A stretch of 64,000 nt of DNA from GCA-002793235 sp965267355. Lineage in GTDB: Bacteria > Bacteroidota > Bacteroidia > Flavobacteriales_E > Vicingaceae. Each line of letters starts with the position of its first letter. Position 1 is the first letter of the stretch. Below, piece by piece: positions 8,149-17,280 of this stretch. Position numbers and translations under genes: made by a program. The notes under the pieces are model-generated. The model did not search any database. It had not been told where the DNA came from and saw only the letters and a list, made by a program, of their open reading frames with translations. Location of the stretch: the NCBI GenBank assembly GCA_965267355.1, contig OZ253956.1, positions 2,480,001 to 2,544,000 of the forward strand, written 5' to 3'.

Positions 8149-9345
8149 ATGAATCAAAAACTTTCAAACATTATCAATAACCTTAGCGAGTCTCAAACCT
8201 TAGCAATGACCAGACTAAGTAGAGAACTACAGGCACAAGGAAAAGATGTAATTAGTTTAAGTATAGGCGAACCTGATTTTGACACTCCTGACTTTATTAA
8301 AGAGGCTGCAAAAAAAGCCATTGATGAAAATTACACTCATTATACACCTGTCCCAGGCTATCCTGAATTAAGAACAGCTATTGCTAATAAATTGAAGCGT
8401 GATAACGGTTTAGATCACAACGCTGATCAAATTGTAGTTTCTACTGGAGCGAAACACTCTTTAGCTAATGTTTCCTTGAGCCTTTTGAATCCTGATGATG
8501 AAGTTATTATTCCTGCTCCTTATTGGGTAAGTTATCATGAAATAATCAAATTGGCTGGAGCCAAACCAGTAAGCATACCTACCACTATAGAACAAGATTT
8601 TAAGGTTACACCAAATGAATTAAAACAATACATTACTGATAAAACCAGAATGATTTGGTTTAGCACTCCATGTAATCCAAGTGGTTCTGTTTATACCAAA
8701 GAAGAATTAAAAGAAATTGCAGATCTCATAAAAGATTATCCTAATATTTTTATTGTATCTGACGAAATATACGAACACATCAACTTTATGAGCAAACACG
8801 AGAGTATTGCTCAATTTGACACAATTAAAGAGCAAGTGATTGTTGTAAATGGTGTGTCTAAAGGCTTTGCTATGACTGGTTGGAGGATTGGGTACATTGC
8901 GGCACCAAAGTGGGTAGCAGATGCTTGCACAAAAATGCAAGGCCAATTTACTTCTGGCACTTCAAGTATTTCTCAAAAAGCAGCACAGGCTGCCATGGAA
9001 GCAGAACCAAACGTAACTGAAGAAATGCGCAAAGCATTTGAAAAACGAAGAGAGTTAGTGTTGAATTTAATGGGAGAAATACCAGGCATTAAGTTAAATA
9101 ATCCAAAAGGAGCTTTTTATGTGTTTCCTGATGTTTCTAGTTATTACGGGAAATCGGATGGTGAAACTACTATTAATAACGGAACTGACTTATGTATGTT
9201 CCTACTAAACAAAGGTTTAGTTGCATTAGTAACTGGAGAAGCATTTGGAGATCCTAACTGTATTCGATTATCTTACGCTGCATCTGAGGAAGTATTAATT
9301 GAAGCAATAAAGCGAATTAAAAACACGTTAGCCCTACTCCATTAA
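8149..9345 (+). CDS. Pyridoxal-phosphate aspartate aminotransferase (class I/II, subgroup Ib)
   Basis: A 398-residue fold-type I aminotransferase, expected to interconvert aspartate and oxaloacetate with 2-oxoglutarate/glutamate. The Schiff-base lysine is K238 in NGVSKGFAMTGWRIGY; N176 and P177 (NPSG) and D205 (SDEIY) contact the cofactor, R246 binds phosphate, and a C-terminal CIRLSYA supplies the substrate-carboxylate arginine. The N-terminal LSIGEPDFDTP is typical of subgroup Ib (Thermus/Bacillus type). Its stop shares one base with the next start (TAATG), suggesting translational coupling with the kinase. Prephenate or other substrates cannot be excluded. Confidence 0.92.
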   Translation: MNQKLSNIINNLSESQTLAMTRLSRELQAQGKDVISLSIGEPDFDTPDFIKEAAKKAIDENYTHYTPVPGYPELRTAIANKLKRDNGLDHNADQIVVSTGAKHSLANVSLSLLNPDDEVIIPAPYWVSYHEIIKLAGAKPVSIPTTIEQDFKVTPNELKQYITDKTRMIWFSTPCNPSGSVYTKEELKEIADLIKDYPNIFIVSDEIYEHINFMSKHESIAQFDTIKEQVIVVNGVSKGFAMTGWRIGYIAAPKWVADACTKMQGQFTSGTSSISQKAAQAAMEAEPNVTEEMRKAFEKRRELVLNLMGEIPGIKLNNPKGAFYVFPDVSSYYGKSDGETTINNGTDLCMFLLNKGLVALVTGEAFGDPNCIRLSYAASEEVLIEAIKRIKNTLALLH

Positions 9346-10340
9346 TGAATAAGAACGAAATCATAAATCTGTTCAACAACTTTAATCAGTTAAATGTATT
9401 GATTATCGGTGATGTTATGATTGATTCATATTATTACGGAAAAGTAGATCGTATTTCTCCTGAAGCACCAGTTCCTATTGTTTCTGTAAATAAAAAAGAT
9501 AACCGATTGGGCGGGGCTGCCAATGTTGCATTAAACATTAAAGCTTTAGGTGCTACACCAATTTTATGTTCAGTTATTGGTAATGATAATGCTGCTAATA
9601 CCTTTAGGAGCTTATTGGAAGCTGAAAAATTGCCAACCGAAGGCATAATAAATAGCTCCGAAAGAATTACCACTGTTAAAACCAGAGTAATTGGTAATAA
9701 ACACCAGGTTATCAGGGTAGATTCTGAAGTTGAAACTCCTTTATCTGAAAAAGAAAATTTTGAAATAACTGATAAGATAAAGTCTATTATTGATCATAAA
9801 AAAATAGATGTTGTTATTTTTCAGGATTATGACAAGGGTGTAATCACTCCAACACTTATTGAACCTATTATTGCTCTTTGTAATGAAAAAAATGTTCCTA
9901 CTACTGTCGATCCAAAAAAGAAAAACTTTTTAGCTTATAAAAAAGCAACATTGTTTAAACCCAACCTAAAAGAATTAAAAGAAGGATTAAATAAAGATAT
10001 TAACCCTAATGACATTAAAAACATTACAGATTCCATTTCGGATTTTAATAAGGAGCAACAACACAAAATCAACTTTATTACTTTATCGGAGTATGGGGTA
10101 TTGATAAAGGATAATACTACTCATAAACACATAGCTGCACACATTAGGAATATTGCAGATGTTTCTGGAGCTGGGGACACTGTAATTAGCGTTGCTTCTC
10201 TGTGCCTGGCTCTTAACCAATCTATTGAAATGATTGCAGAAATTGCCAATCTGGCTGGAGGCATAGTTTGTGAAAGTGTTGGGGTTGTTCCCATCGATAA
10301 AGATTTATTATTATCCGAAGCAATAGACAATTTAATCTAA
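9345..10340 (+). CDS. hldA: D-glycero-beta-D-manno-heptose-7-phosphate kinase (PfkB family, RfaE1/HldA)
   Basis: A 331-residue ribokinase-fold sugar kinase. The RfaE hallmark PEAPVPIV is at 39-46, the substrate motif GGAAN at 56-60, and the ATP-site signature DVSGAGDTV near 272-280 carries the catalytic Asp. Only the kinase half is present; the cytidylyltransferase half of E. coli HldE is absent, so a separate nucleotidyltransferase would be needed to make ADP-heptose for lipopolysaccharide. It overlaps the upstream aminotransferase gene by one base and is one base from menG. Other PfkB kinases are possible but the PEAPVPIV block is quite specific. Confidence 0.85.
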   Translation: MNKNEIINLFNNFNQLNVLIIGDVMIDSYYYGKVDRISPEAPVPIVSVNKKDNRLGGAANVALNIKALGATPILCSVIGNDNAANTFRSLLEAEKLPTEGIINSSERITTVKTRVIGNKHQVIRVDSEVETPLSEKENFEITDKIKSIIDHKKIDVVIFQDYDKGVITPTLIEPIIALCNEKNVPTTVDPKKKNFLAYKKATLFKPNLKELKEGLNKDINPNDIKNITDSISDFNKEQQHKINFITLSEYGVLIKDNTTHKHIAAHIRNIADVSGAGDTVISVASLCLALNQSIEMIAEIANLAGGIVCESVGVVPIDKDLLLSEAIDNLI

Positions 10341-10341
10341 T

Positions 10342-11064
10342 ATGGCTGTAATTCCATACAAAGAAAATACTGCAACAAAAAAAGAACAGGTAGCTACCAT
10401 GTTCAACAACATCTCTAAGAAATATGATTTCTTAAATCATTTCTTATCTGGTGGTATAGATATCTTGTGGAGAAAAAAAGCCATCAAACTTTTGAAACCT
10501 ACTCAACCAAAAGAGATATTGGACATTGCTACAGGAACAGGTGATTTCGCTTTAGCTTCAATGAAATTGAACCCAAAAAGAGTAGTTGGAGTTGATATTT
10601 CTGAAGGAATGCTAAATGTAGGGAAACAAAAAATTAAAGATAAAGGATTAGAAAATATCATTGATTTACAACTCGGAGATTCTGAAAACTTGCAGTTTGA
10701 TAATAACACTTTTGATGCCTATACAGTTGGATTTGGTGTAAGAAATTTTGAGAACCTAGAAAAAGGACTATCTGAAATGTTGAGAGTACTTAAACCCAAT
10801 GGTACTGCTATCATATTGGAGTTTTCTAAACCAAAAACTTTTCCTGTTAAACAGCTTTATAATTTTTATTTCAAATACATCCTACCGGGTATAGGTAAAT
10901 TAGTTTCTAAAGATGATAGTGCTTACACCTACTTACCCAAATCTGTAGATGCTTTTCCTGATGGACAAAAGTTTATTGATATACTTAATAAGTTAAACTA
11001 TAAAAATGCTAAAGCAATACCTCTAATGTTTGGTATTGCAACAATTTATAAAGCAAACAAATAA
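10342..11064 (+). CDS. menG: Demethylmenaquinone methyltransferase (MenG/UbiE)
   Basis: A 240-residue class I SAM-dependent methyltransferase that adds the ring methyl group in the last step of menaquinone synthesis. The SAM-binding motif DIATGTGDFAL is at about 53-63, followed by GVDISEGML, the conserved VGFGVRNFENL and the KPNGTAIILEFSKP segment. The N-terminal MFNNISKKYDFLNHFLSGGID is diagnostic. Menaquinone is the usual quinone in Bacteroidota, so methylation of ubiquinone precursors is unlikely. It is followed 27 bases later by porT, a neighbour pair I recall from several Flavobacteria. Confidence 0.94.
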   Translation: MAVIPYKENTATKKEQVATMFNNISKKYDFLNHFLSGGIDILWRKKAIKLLKPTQPKEILDIATGTGDFALASMKLNPKRVVGVDISEGMLNVGKQKIKDKGLENIIDLQLGDSENLQFDNNTFDAYTVGFGVRNFENLEKGLSEMLRVLKPNGTAIILEFSKPKTFPVKQLYNFYFKYILPGIGKLVSKDDSAYTYLPKSVDAFPDGQKFIDILNKLNYKNAKAIPLMFGIATIYKANK

Positions 11065-11091
11065 ATTTGCTCTTTAAGCGTTATTAAGCCA

Positions 11092-11814
11092 ATGATAAAA
11101 AGAGTTAGCACTATAATACTACTTTTTTGCATCTGCTCTACCACTCTATTGGCTCAGCGGGAGACCACTAAGAATCTACCTAAATTCGACCATCGATTCA
11201 TGCACTTTGGTTTTTTAATCGGACTGAACTCTGCTGATTTCGTATTAGACAGGCATCCCTTAACAGTTCCAGGAGCTGATTCTCTTTATCGCTTAGAACC
11301 TATTGCTGCTAATGGTTTTAATTTAGGAATTATTTCTGCCATGCACTTTGGTGAGCATTTTAGTTTACGCTTTACTCCTAATTTAGCTTTCGCCTCAAGA
11401 AAACTGCAATATACCTTTGAAACATTTGAAGGTCCAAAAGTTTATGATAAAGAAATAGAATCCACTTTAATCAATTTTCCATTAAACATTAAGTATAAAT
11501 CAGCCAGAGTAAATAATTTTAGTGCTTACGTAATCTTTGGCGCTGCTTACAGTCTTGACTTAGCCTCTAATGTAAATGCAGAAAACAACTCCACCAACCT
11601 AAAGGACATGATTGTAGTAATTAAAAGAGACGACTACATGGGGCAAATTGGTTTCGGCACTGATTTTTACTTAGAGTATTTTAAATTTGGGATAGAACTT
11701 AAAATGTCTTATGGTATTAGAGATTTATTAGATCATGACAACACCCCTTTTTCTGATCCAATTCAGAAATTAAAGTCTAAAATGTTCTTACTATCATTTA
11801 CCTTTGAGGGATAA
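11092..11814 (+). CDS. porT: Type IX secretion system outer membrane protein PorT
   Basis: A 240-residue protein with a signal peptide (1-21, ending at LLAQ) and an eight-strand-barrel-like pattern. The opening FDHRFMHFGFLIGLNSADF and the end MFLLSFTFEG match PorT, an outer membrane component needed for T9SS secretion and gliding. Length is typical. Its stop shares a base with the next gene (TAATG). With the plug protein at the left edge and the T9SS cargo at 53673-58891 and 62615-64000, it shows a working type IX system; the core porKLMN genes are not in the window. Confidence 0.88.
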   Translation: MIKRVSTIILLFCICSTTLLAQRETTKNLPKFDHRFMHFGFLIGLNSADFVLDRHPLTVPGADSLYRLEPIAANGFNLGIISAMHFGEHFSLRFTPNLAFASRKLQYTFETFEGPKVYDKEIESTLINFPLNIKYKSARVNNFSAYVIFGAAYSLDLASNVNAENNSTNLKDMIVVIKRDDYMGQIGFGTDFYLEYFKFGIELKMSYGIRDLLDHDNTPFSDPIQKLKSKMFLLSFTFEG

Positions 11815-13379
11815 TGCAAACAATTCAACTGTCAGTACTTCCTGAACAAGCTCAAGACGATTCCTATATTGAGCATCAAATCGATCAAATTTTAAGCTTA
11901 AATAAAAACTTTAGGTGGTCTATTTTAAAACGCTCTATTGATGCAAGAAGGAAGCCAGTAAAGGTAAATCTAAAAATTGCTATTTATGACGAAAACGAAC
12001 CCACCTTACTCAACGAGCTTACCGTTTACCAGAATGTAAAAGACAACAAACCTGTATTAATAGTTGGGTTTGGTCCAGCTGGCATGTTCGCTGCTCTAAA
12101 ATTAATTGAATTAGGATTAAAACCCATTGTTTTGGAACGAGGGAAAGATGTACGTAGTCGCAGAAGAGATTTGGCAGCTATAACCAAAGAACAAATTGTA
12201 AATCCTGATTCTAACTACTGTTTTGGAGAAGGTGGCGCAGGTACTTACTCTGATGGCAAACTCTACACAAGATCAAAGAAACGTGGGGATGTAAATGAAA
12301 TTTTAAAAGTACTGGTAGAACATGGTGCTCCCGAGGACATCATGATAGATGCTCATCCTCACATTGGCACCAATAAACTTCCTAATGTAGTTACCAGTAT
12401 TAGAGAAACTATTTTACAACATGGTGGCGAAATCCATTTTGAAACCAGAGTTGATAATATTCTGATAGAAAACAATGAAATTAAAGGGGTAATAGATCAA
12501 AATGGAAAAGAACATCTTGCCAGTCAATTAATATTGGCAACAGGTCATTCTGCTAGAGATATCTTTTACTTACTTTACGATAAAGGAATAGCAATTGAAA
12601 ATAAGCCTTTTGCTTTAGGTGTAAGAGTTGAACACCCACAAGAGTTGATAGATAAAAATCAATACCATTGCGAGGTTAGAAGTGAACACCTCCCTCCTGC
12701 TTCCTATAAATTAGTACAACAAGTAAAAGGACGAGGCGTATTTTCATTTTGTATGTGTCCTGGTGGAATTATTGCACCTTGTGCAACAGCACCAGGAGAG
12801 ATTGTTACTAATGGTTGGTCTCCATCTAAAAGAAATAACCCTTTTGCTAACTCTGGTATTGTTGCAACTATTGAAGAAGAAGACTTAGAAGCCTTTAAAG
12901 AATTTGGTCCTTTAGCAGGACTAAAGTTTCAGGAATCTGTTGAAAAAGCTTGTTTTGAAGCTGCTCAAAACAATACTGAACAGAATTTTGGTCAAATTGC
13001 ACCAGCACAACGATTGATTGATTTTTTAAATAACCGTAAATCAAAAAATCTACCTGACTGTAGTTATCACCCAGGAGTAATTTCAACACCCTTACACGAA
13101 GTTTTACCAAAAAGCATAGTTACTTCCTTGCAGCAAGGATTTAAAGCCTTTAGCAACAAAATAAAAGGTTTTTTAATGAAAGATGCCATTATAGTTGCTG
13201 TGGAAAGTAGAACCTCCTCTCCTGTTAAAATACCTAGAGATAAAGAAACATTGGAGCATACAGAAGTAAAAGGGCTTTACCCTTGTGGTGAAGGTGCTGG
13301 TTATGCCGGAGGTATTGTATCTGCTGCCATTGACGGACAAAAATGTGCCGTTGCTATTTCAACTAAATCAAATGCTTAG
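11814..13379 (+). CDS. NAD(P)/FAD-dependent oxidoreductase (COG2509 type)
   Basis: A 521-residue flavoprotein. After an 80-residue N-terminal alpha/beta domain, the dinucleotide-binding motif GFGPAG is at 85-90, followed by FAALKLIELGLKPIVLERG. The conserved block GEGGAGTYSDGKLYTR near 139-154 and the C-terminal GEGAGYAGGIVSAAIDG are typical of this FAD-dependent family, which resembles HI0933/geranylgeranyl reductase-like proteins. A cysteine-rich stretch FCMCPGGIIAPCATAPGE is also conserved in the family. The physiological substrate is not known. It is translationally coupled to porT by a one-base overlap. Confidence 0.85.
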   Translation: MQTIQLSVLPEQAQDDSYIEHQIDQILSLNKNFRWSILKRSIDARRKPVKVNLKIAIYDENEPTLLNELTVYQNVKDNKPVLIVGFGPAGMFAALKLIELGLKPIVLERGKDVRSRRRDLAAITKEQIVNPDSNYCFGEGGAGTYSDGKLYTRSKKRGDVNEILKVLVEHGAPEDIMIDAHPHIGTNKLPNVVTSIRETILQHGGEIHFETRVDNILIENNEIKGVIDQNGKEHLASQLILATGHSARDIFYLLYDKGIAIENKPFALGVRVEHPQELIDKNQYHCEVRSEHLPPASYKLVQQVKGRGVFSFCMCPGGIIAPCATAPGEIVTNGWSPSKRNNPFANSGIVATIEEEDLEAFKEFGPLAGLKFQESVEKACFEAAQNNTEQNFGQIAPAQRLIDFLNNRKSKNLPDCSYHPGVISTPLHEVLPKSIVTSLQQGFKAFSNKIKGFLMKDAIIVAVESRTSSPVKIPRDKETLEHTEVKGLYPCGEGAGYAGGIVSAAIDGQKCAVAISTKSNA

Positions 13380-13387
13380 TTATTACG

Positions 13388-13406
13388 TAAGCATATTATA
13401 TGCTTA
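13388..13406. promoter_or_regulatory. Perfect inverted repeat covering the start codon of the M48 protease gene
   Basis: TAAGCATAT and ATATGCTTA flank one central base. In RNA a 7-bp stem (13388-13394 with 13100-series mates at 13400-13406) around a 5-base loop would place the AUG at 13400-13402 inside the 3' arm. It could act as an operator or as a translation-blocking hairpin; either role is inference. Confidence 0.5.
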
Positions 13407-15223
13407 AAGCTTCACTACTCATAATTACCTTTCTAGTTCAATCAATAATGCTTGGGCAAACTATTCCTGAAATTAGAGATCATATTTATTGTAACATCCC
13501 GGAATCTTATAAGGTTAAAAAGAAGGATAAAATAGCCTTTGAGTTTGCAGATATACAAGCTTATCACATCAATAAATTCAAGAAAAACAAGAGAATTTAC
13601 ACAAACGAAAAATACAGAGAATATCTAACCAAAATTGCAAATCAAGTTATTCCTAAGGATATAATGAATCAAGGTAAAATCAATATATACCTTTATAAAG
13701 ATGGAGAATTAAACTGTTTTGCTCTTGCTTCAGGAGATATATTCATTAATGTAGGGATGATAACAGCCTGCAAAGATGAACAGACTATTGCCGGTTCTAT
13801 AGCACATGAAATTGCTCATTTTACTCAACTGCATGGTTTACGAACACATTTCAACAGAAATCTTGGAGAATATAGTAATGGTTTTTACTATCAAATAAAC
13901 AAGGAGCTTGAATTCTCTATCAAGATGGAATTAGAGGCTGATTCAGTAGCATTTAAATGGCTTAGCAATTCTCCTTATGGAACTGAGGCGTTAAATAAAG
14001 CACTAGATATTGTTTACAAAGAAGAAAAAAGAAAAAAACACCTACGGCATTACAACCCCAAAGAACATAGCTCCCATCCTAACCCTGAGCATCGATATAA
14101 CATTATTGACCACTACAATTTTTCAGCTAATGAAACTCTATATAACAAGAGGTTTTTAGTTGATAGCCTAATGTTTAACAACCTTAAAGAATGGGCTAAG
14201 TTGGAATCATTAAAAAGCTTATTACTCGATTTTAAGAACAGCGATTGTTTGGAACAAGCCTTATTATTTGAATCAGAAGACCCAAATAATCAAGAATATT
14301 TATTCTATTTACTTGAGTCTATAAGGCGTTTGGGCTATTTAAATTATACCATTTGGAATAGTGATTTCATAAGCTACAGATATGTTGATGACTACTTACA
14401 CCAATTAAACCAAACTATTGACATTGAAGGTTTAAACACCTATAACGACTATTTTCAGCATTTCTATAAAACAGCTATTAAATCCAATTGTACAGAATGT
14501 ATACTCAGTAACATTTTAAACTTTGCAAGGAAAGGCAAAACAGATAACACCAAAAAGCTCATCGGTCATTATTTAAACCAAGAAACGGCACTAAACAAGG
14601 GCTATATAGATAGCTATAATCAAAATCAACTTTTGAAGGATTTACCCAATCGTAAGCTTAAAATAATAACAAAGTTTGAAGTGTTGGCTAAGCAAGGAAA
14701 GTCAAAAATTCCTTTACGGCCTCAAAATTCGACTGACATAGAGTTAATTATGAAATTAGCTCAAAACAACACATACTACCTAAATTATTTACCTGATTCT
14801 TTAGATTATTCGGTGAAACTAAATAACCTATCCAATCTAATAGATGTTTCTCACACCCTTAAAATTGGTGACTTGGCTAATACAAAACAGAAACTGAATG
14901 TAGCTCAACTGAGTGTTCTATCTCCTGAGTTATTTAAAGTTTATCAAAACTTTGGAGTGAATGAGATTGAATTCATTAATATAAAATGTTATATATCGTT
15001 TAAAAAAGCTCGAACTAAGGAAGAATATTTAAACCTTATAAGCACTAATTTAAATGAACTATTTCTAAATGATAAAAGGTCGGCATCTATAGTTATTTCA
15101 AGAAAGAAAATGGTGCAGAAAGACGGAGAAATGAGTCAGATTCAAGACAATTACGCTGAAATCATGCTAAATTCTAAATCTAATCTACACTCCCAATTGC
15201 AAGCTATCATTGACTTTGAGTAA
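13400..15223 (+). CDS. Secreted M48 family metalloprotease with large C-terminal extension
   Basis: A 607-residue protein with a signal peptide (about 1-20). The zinc motif HEIAH is at 136-140 and the third ligand lies in ELEAD (E177, D181), so the M48 active site is intact. The protease core occupies about 60-260. The remaining 340 residues are mostly helical and may be TPR-like, but I do not recognise a domain. M48 proteins in the envelope often handle misfolded outer membrane proteins (BepA type), which is a reasonable guess only. The gene follows the FAD oxidoreductase by 20 bases, and its start codon lies in a perfect inverted repeat. Confidence 0.82.
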   Translation: MLKASLLIITFLVQSIMLGQTIPEIRDHIYCNIPESYKVKKKDKIAFEFADIQAYHINKFKKNKRIYTNEKYREYLTKIANQVIPKDIMNQGKINIYLYKDGELNCFALASGDIFINVGMITACKDEQTIAGSIAHEIAHFTQLHGLRTHFNRNLGEYSNGFYYQINKELEFSIKMELEADSVAFKWLSNSPYGTEALNKALDIVYKEEKRKKHLRHYNPKEHSSHPNPEHRYNIIDHYNFSANETLYNKRFLVDSLMFNNLKEWAKLESLKSLLLDFKNSDCLEQALLFESEDPNNQEYLFYLLESIRRLGYLNYTIWNSDFISYRYVDDYLHQLNQTIDIEGLNTYNDYFQHFYKTAIKSNCTECILSNILNFARKGKTDNTKKLIGHYLNQETALNKGYIDSYNQNQLLKDLPNRKLKIITKFEVLAKQGKSKIPLRPQNSTDIELIMKLAQNNTYYLNYLPDSLDYSVKLNNLSNLIDVSHTLKIGDLANTKQKLNVAQLSVLSPELFKVYQNFGVNEIEFINIKCYISFKKARTKEEYLNLISTNLNELFLNDKRSASIVISRKKMVQKDGEMSQIQDNYAEIMLNSKSNLHSQLQAIIDFE

Positions 15224-15299
15224 CAATCACCACTCATCAAGACATTTTGCCTTAAATAAAATTTAGCCTTCTGTTTTAGTTAGTAATAGGTTGTTTTAA

Positions 15300-15307
15300 T
15301 AACTTCG
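15300..15307 (+). promoter_or_regulatory. Weak -7-like element before DUF2911 gene
   Basis: TAACTTCG, a one-base variant of TAnnTTTG, lies 26 bases before the ATG at 15334. The same octamer precedes the thiolase gene (51615-51622), which makes it slightly more believable. Confidence 0.3.
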
Positions 15308-15333
15308 GAGTTCTAACTATAAAGTATACGATA

Positions 15334-16185
15334 ATGAAAAAAATTAAAATTTTAGCAATAGCGCTAACAACAACCTTTACTTTTAGTGCTACAGCACAAA
15401 TAAAAGCTCCACAGCCAAGTCCATTGGGTGAAGTTGAGCAAATGATTGGCTTAACTGAAATTGAAGTAGAATACTCTAGACCAGGAAAAAAAGACAGAGA
15501 GATTTTTGGGAAGCTTGTTCCTTATGGAGAAATATGGAGAACTGGAGCTAACGCTTCAACCAAGTTTAAAACTGATAAAGACATTAAAGTAAATGGGAAG
15601 GAGTTAAAGAAGGGCGAATATGCCTTATACACTATTCCCGGAGAGAGTGAATGGACTATCATCTTCCACAATAATACTTCTTACTGGGGTGTTGGTGGTT
15701 ATAAACAAGAAGAAGATGCATTAAGAGTTACTGCTAAATCAATGGTATTAAAAGATATAAGCATTGAAACTTTTAGTATTGACTTTCAAGATTTAAAAAA
15801 TGATGGTGCTACTATGATGCTCATGTGGGATAATGTAATTGTACCAATTGAAATAGCTGTGAATACAAATGAAGAAATGGAAGCTCAAATTAAGAAGACT
15901 TTAATTGAAGGTCCTGCTGCAAGTGACTATGCTGCTGGAGCTGGCTACTACCTAGAATTAGGTGAAAATCTTGATCAAGCTTTAGAATGGATGAATAAGG
16001 CGATTGAAAAAAGAGCTGAAGCATTTTGGTATGTGCATAACAAAGCAAAAATCTTAGCTAAGATGGGAAAAAAGAAAGAAGCTATTGCAGCTGCTAACAA
16101 ATCTATAGAGTTAGCAAAAGCGTACAAGGATGGTGATTTTGGGTACATTAAGAGAAATGAAGAATTAATTGAGAGTTTAAAATAA
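15334..16185 (+). CDS. Secreted DUF2911 domain protein with TPR-like tail
   Basis: A 283-residue protein with a signal peptide (1-21, TFSATA-Q). Residues about 25-170 match DUF2911: PSPLGEVEQMIGLTEIEVEYSRPGK-like opening, then GEIWRTGANAST, GEYALYTIPG and the aromatic SYWGVGGY. The remaining part (about 185-283) contains two helical repeats of TPR character (AGYYLELGENLDQALEWMNKAI and KAKILAKMGKKKEAIAAANKSIELA). Function of the family is unknown; it is widespread and often highly expressed in Flavobacteria. It is monocistronic, with its own terminator at 16205-16233. Confidence 0.88.
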   Translation: MKKIKILAIALTTTFTFSATAQIKAPQPSPLGEVEQMIGLTEIEVEYSRPGKKDREIFGKLVPYGEIWRTGANASTKFKTDKDIKVNGKELKKGEYALYTIPGESEWTIIFHNNTSYWGVGGYKQEEDALRVTAKSMVLKDISIETFSIDFQDLKNDGATMMLMWDNVIVPIEIAVNTNEEMEAQIKKTLIEGPAASDYAAGAGYYLELGENLDQALEWMNKAIEKRAEAFWYVHNKAKILAKMGKKKEAIAAANKSIELAKAYKDGDFGYIKRNEELIESLK

Positions 16186-16204
16186 CACTCTACATATTTT
16201 AGAG

Positions 16205-16233
16205 AAAAGGCTAACCTAATAGGTTAGCCTTTT
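16205..16233 (+). terminator. Intrinsic terminator after DUF2911 gene
   Basis: A 13-bp perfect stem, AAAAGGCTAACCT with AGGTTAGCCTTTT, encloses the 3-base loop AAT and ends in a T run. It ends only 17 bases before the next ATG. The arms are nearly the same as those of the hairpin at 19204-19235. Confidence 0.9.
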
Positions 16234-16249
16234 TATTCTACCTACCATT

Positions 16250-17272
16250 ATGAAAAAAGTTATACTAACCATATTATTAGTACTTCCAACGATTATAGTT
16301 TATGCTCATCCTTCGTGGGGAATAGTAGTTGACGAAAACAGAAATATCTATTTTGCTGACATTATGCACAATGGTAGAGGCTCTGTATGGAAGCTAAGTA
16401 ACAAAGGTAAACTTACTTTACTACTCAAAGATTTTCATGCCCATAACGTTAGCCTTAACAGCGAAGGACATTTAACAACTGCTCATGGTGAAATGGATGA
16501 GCATTATATGCTAAAAGTTTACCCTGATGGAAAATCAGACACCTTATTTTTTACTTCAGACTACAAAGAATTTAATGGAGGGAATGCAGCTTATACTCCT
16601 AAAGGAGAGATTATTTTTGGAGCAGAAAAATACTTTTGGAGACTCAAAAACAATGGAGAAAAGGAAAAAATAAGTGCTCATATTTTTGAATGGAATCAAA
16701 CCATTTATGCTGATGATGAAGGAAATTATTATGGTTCAGATATTGGAGATGGAAAAGGTAAACTCATTAAAGTAGATAGTAATGGAACTTCTTCTATTAT
16801 TGCCGAAAATTTAATCACACAACTAGACAGATCCTATGACAAACATGCTGATGTGTTAATGGGCATCACAAAAGGTTGTGATGGAAATATTTACATTGCA
16901 GAATTGGCAGGAAGAAGAATCATAAAAATCTCACCTAACAACTCTCCTTCAACTTTTTACCAATCAGAAATTAACTGGATACCAACAGGAATAGATTTCT
17001 TTTCTGGAGACGCATATATACTGGAGTATAAAGAGAAAAACGGACATGCGGGACCTAGAATTGTTAAAGTTGATGAAAGTGGTAATACTGAAATAATATT
17101 CGATTATGACAGTTATCAAGTGAACGAATCTAAAATTATTGACTCAAAAGAAGACGAGAAAAATGAAGAAGGTAATTTTTGGATAATTAGTGCTATACTT
17201 CTTACTGGTTTTTTACTAATTCTATTGGTAGTTAAATCTACGTCAAAAAACAAAACTTCATCACAGCTTTAA
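16250..17272 (+). CDS. Exported beta-propeller (NHL/SMP-30-like) protein with C-terminal membrane anchor
   Basis: A 340-residue protein. A signal peptide covers 1-19 (VYA-HPSWG). The body has repeated propeller-type blades with G-N-I/Y patterns (VDENRNIYFADIM, YADDEGNYYGSDIGDG, GCDGNIYIAELAGRRIIKIS), as in NHL or SMP-30/gluconolactonase-like proteins. A hydrophobic helix near 310-331 (FWIISAILLTGFLLILLVV) followed by a few polar residues would anchor it in the inner membrane with the propeller in the periplasm. No catalytic residues can be named. It converges with the winged-helix regulator gene, 8 bases away. Confidence 0.72.
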   Translation: MKKVILTILLVLPTIIVYAHPSWGIVVDENRNIYFADIMHNGRGSVWKLSNKGKLTLLLKDFHAHNVSLNSEGHLTTAHGEMDEHYMLKVYPDGKSDTLFFTSDYKEFNGGNAAYTPKGEIIFGAEKYFWRLKNNGEKEKISAHIFEWNQTIYADDEGNYYGSDIGDGKGKLIKVDSNGTSSIIAENLITQLDRSYDKHADVLMGITKGCDGNIYIAELAGRRIIKISPNNSPSTFYQSEINWIPTGIDFFSGDAYILEYKEKNGHAGPRIVKVDESGNTEIIFDYDSYQVNESKIIDSKEDEKNEEGNFWIISAILLTGFLLILLVVKSTSKNKTSSQL

Positions 17273-17280
17273 TTTAATCT

